Below, in pieces: positions 62,427 through 64,000 of a stretch of DNA of 64,000 bases (the first letter of the stretch is position 1; the number at the start of each line of letters is the position of its first letter). The position numbers were made by a program, and so were the translations under genes. Source of the DNA: Leisingera sp. S132 (GTDB lineage Bacteria; Pseudomonadota; Alphaproteobacteria; Rhodobacterales; Rhodobacteraceae); the NCBI RefSeq assembly GCF_025144465.1, contig NZ_CP083553.1, positions 2,168,001 to 2,232,000 on the forward strand, in the 5' to 3' direction. The notes under the pieces are model-generated. The model saw only the letters and a list, made by a program, of their open reading frames with translations, was not told the DNA's origin and did not search any database.

Positions 62427-63791
62427 GTGGCCAAGACCATACGCGAGCCGGCACGGGAGATCCCGGTCATTCATGAAACCGAGGTGCTGGTCGTGGGCTC
62501 CGGCCCCGGCGGGCTGGCGGCGGCGCTGGCGGCAGCACGGGCGGGCGTGGAGGTCACGCTCATGGACCGCTTCGGCTGCTTTGGCGGCAACATCACCACC
62601 GTGGGGGTCGAGGGCTTTGCCTGGTACCGTCACGAGGAAACGGTAGAGGCCGGCGGCATCGGCTGGGAGTTCGAGGAACGCGCCAAGGCCATGGGCGCCG
62701 CGGTGCCTGAAAGCCAGTCTCTGTCTTATGAGCTGGACAGCGAGGGCTTCAAGCTGGTCGCGGACAAGCTGGTCGAGGAAGCCGGCATCCACCCGATGCT
62801 GCACCGGGTCTTCGTGGCACCGATCCGCGAGGGCAACCGGATCACCGGCGTCATCGTCGAGAGCAAGGCGGGCCGCGAGGCCATTCTTGCGAAGCGTGTG
62901 ATCGACGCCACGGGTGATGCCGACATTGCCCATATGATGGGCGCGCCTTGCGTGAAAACCCCGGTGGAGCAGATGCAGGCAGCCAGCGTGATGTTCCACA
63001 TCGCGGGCGTCGACAAGCAGAAGTTCATGGAGGGCGTCAAGGCCGATCCGCAGACCTATGCCAACTGGTCGACCGGCGAGTGGCAGGTGGAGACCTCAGG
63101 GAAAGAGGACGACATGTTCTCCCCCTTCCTGGCCAAGCCGTTTTCGCAGGCGATCCGCGACGGGATCATTCCGGCGCATCTCAATACCATCGGCGGCACC
63201 TGGGGCGCGGTGCATGACAGCGGCGAGATGACCTATATGAACCTGGTGCATCTGGCCGGCATCGACGGCACCGACCCTGACAGCATGACCAAGGGTGAGA
63301 TCGAGGGGCGCAAACAGGCGATGCATGCAATTGACGCGCTGCGGGCCTATACCCCGGGCTGCGAGGGCGCGCGTTTGCGGAACTTCGGCATGACCATCGG
63401 CATCCGCGACACCCGCAAGATCGACGCGCATCACAACATTACCGAGGACGAGACCCGCAATCAGGGCCGGTTCGAGGACACCATCGGCATCTATCCTGAG
63501 TTCATCGACGGCTACGGGGTGCTGATCCTGCCCACCACCGGGCGCTACATGCAGATCCCCTACCGCGCGATGCTGCCCAAGGGGGTGGAAGGCCTCTTGG
63601 TCACTGGCCGGGCCATCGGCGGCGACAAGATCGCCCATGCCGCCACCCGCAACATGGCGGCTTGCGCCGTCGCGGGCCAGGGCGCGGGCATCGCCGCGGC
63701 GCTGTCGGTGAAGGCAGACTGCGAATTGGACGCGGTGAACATCGGTGAGGTCCAAGGAGAGCTGATACGCCAGGGCGTGAGGATTCACTGA
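62427..63791 (+). CDS. FAD-dependent oxidoreductase (FAD_oxidored family)
   Basis: A 454-residue flavoprotein. The FAD motif reads VLVVGSGPGGLAAALAAARAG; DRFGCFGGNITTVGVEGFAW and a C-terminal GRAIGGDKIAHAATRNMAAC are typical of FAD-dependent oxidoreductases of catabolic clusters. The start is a GTG at 62427, with GGGAG nine bases upstream; the longer frame to 62115 is not protein-like. Its stop overlaps the next start (TGATG), so it is coupled to the dioxygenase-like gene. Confidence 0.85.
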   Translation: MAKTIREPAREIPVIHETEVLVVGSGPGGLAAALAAARAGVEVTLMDRFGCFGGNITTVGVEGFAWYRHEETVEAGGIGWEFEERAKAMGAAVPESQSLSYELDSEGFKLVADKLVEEAGIHPMLHRVFVAPIREGNRITGVIVESKAGREAILAKRVIDATGDADIAHMMGAPCVKTPVEQMQAASVMFHIAGVDKQKFMEGVKADPQTYANWSTGEWQVETSGKEDDMFSPFLAKPFSQAIRDGIIPAHLNTIGGTWGAVHDSGEMTYMNLVHLAGIDGTDPDSMTKGEIEGRKQAMHAIDALRAYTPGCEGARLRNFGMTIGIRDTRKIDAHHNITEDETRNQGRFEDTIGIYPEFIDGYGVLILPTTGRYMQIPYRAMLPKGVEGLLVTGRAIGGDKIAHAATRNMAACAVAGQGAGIAAALSVKADCELDAVNIGEVQGELIRQGVRIH

Positions 63792-64000
63792 TGCAGGAGA
63801 TCCCCACAATCGACATCACCCCGCTTCGGGAGGATGGCCATCCCGGGCGGCAGGACACCGTCGCCGCCATTCTGGCGGCAGCGGAGGATATCGGGTTTCT
63901 TTCGATCACCGGAACAGGCATCGTACAGGAAACGGTCGGGAATGTGCGCCGCGCCGTTCAGTCTATCTTTGCCGTGCCCGGGAAATCCAAGTGGGAACAG
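63791..64000 (+). CDS. Isopenicillin-N-synthase-like 2-oxoglutarate/Fe(II) dioxygenase, N-terminal part
   Basis: The first 70 residues are visible; the gene runs out of the window. The N-terminus (QEIPTIDITPLREDG, then AAAEDIGFLSITGTGI) is the non-heme dioxygenase N-terminal domain of the isopenicillin N synthase-like superfamily. The metal-binding part is not included, so function is open. It is coupled by TGATG to the FAD oxidoreductase gene. Confidence 0.75.
   Translation, partial: MQEIPTIDITPLREDGHPGRQDTVAAILAAAEDIGFLSITGTGIVQETVGNVRRAVQSIFAVPGKSKWEQ

Overview
This window looks like a chromosomal segment of a marine alphaproteobacterium of the Roseobacter group (Rhodobacteraceae; Leisingera, Phaeobacter or Ruegeria would all fit). 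The reasons are the high-GC codon use, the phaZ/phaC/phaP/phaR polyhydroxyalkanoate set, a PetP-like MarR regulator, SdhE, a bactofilin, and the short alphaproteobacterial prolyl-tRNA synthetase near lolCE/lolD. This placement rests on gene content and protein character read by eye, not on a database search. I found no rRNA, tRNA, CRISPR array, transposase or prophage.

Left part (1-9426): the end of an amino-acid/amine-type solute-binding protein gene and two permease genes are followed by a gamma-glutamylation cluster. It has two glutamine-synthetase-like ligases around a class I glutamine amidotransferase, then a PuuB-like FAD oxidase and a DegT/DnrJ-type aminotransferase. The layout resembles the Puu putrescine pathway but the substrate is unknown. 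Two identical TTTGATCAAA palindromes precede the ligase and amidotransferase genes. Two small membrane-protein genes follow.

9500-17500 is the carbon-storage block: phaR, a NAD(P)-binding protein, an adenylate/guanylate cyclase-TPR protein, phasin, phaC and the divergent phaZ. CTGC-N3-GCAG sites, the motif known for PhaR, lie in front of the phasin and phaC genes. 17500-22000 holds three alpha/beta hydrolases, a VOC protein, a DUF4105/Lnb-type membrane protein and a small hypothetical gene.

22200-29600 carries thrS, a complete bufferin-type RiPP operon (bufA1-like precursor, DUF692/MNIO enzyme, DUF2063 partner, DoxX protein), an ArsC/Spx-like protein, a cold-shock protein with a structured leader, and folA-thyA. 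29700-46000 is mostly housekeeping and conserved hypothetical genes: gloA, petP-like, sdhE, aspartate aminotransferase, an EF-hand protein, a deaminase, LysR, MATE, DUF1007 plus NicO metal transport, ppk2, an AhpD-like protein and an aromatic-amino-acid-type decarboxylase.

46300-64000: parE is followed directly by a visibly AT-rich insertion with two convergent unusual genes (a SHIIP-motif HNH-like protein and a DUF2726 protein). Between them is one copy of a dispersed palindromic repeat, found four times in the window (44.4, 49.2, 60.9 and 61.1 kb). The rest includes a membrane protein-Tag-metalloprotease-like lipoprotein group, bactofilin, lolD/lolC, an HPP protein, a GDSL hydrolase, an RTX calcium-binding protein, proS, and a catabolic group at the right edge (Ldh-type dehydrogenase, FAD oxidoreductase, 2-oxoglutarate-type dioxygenase cut by the window end).
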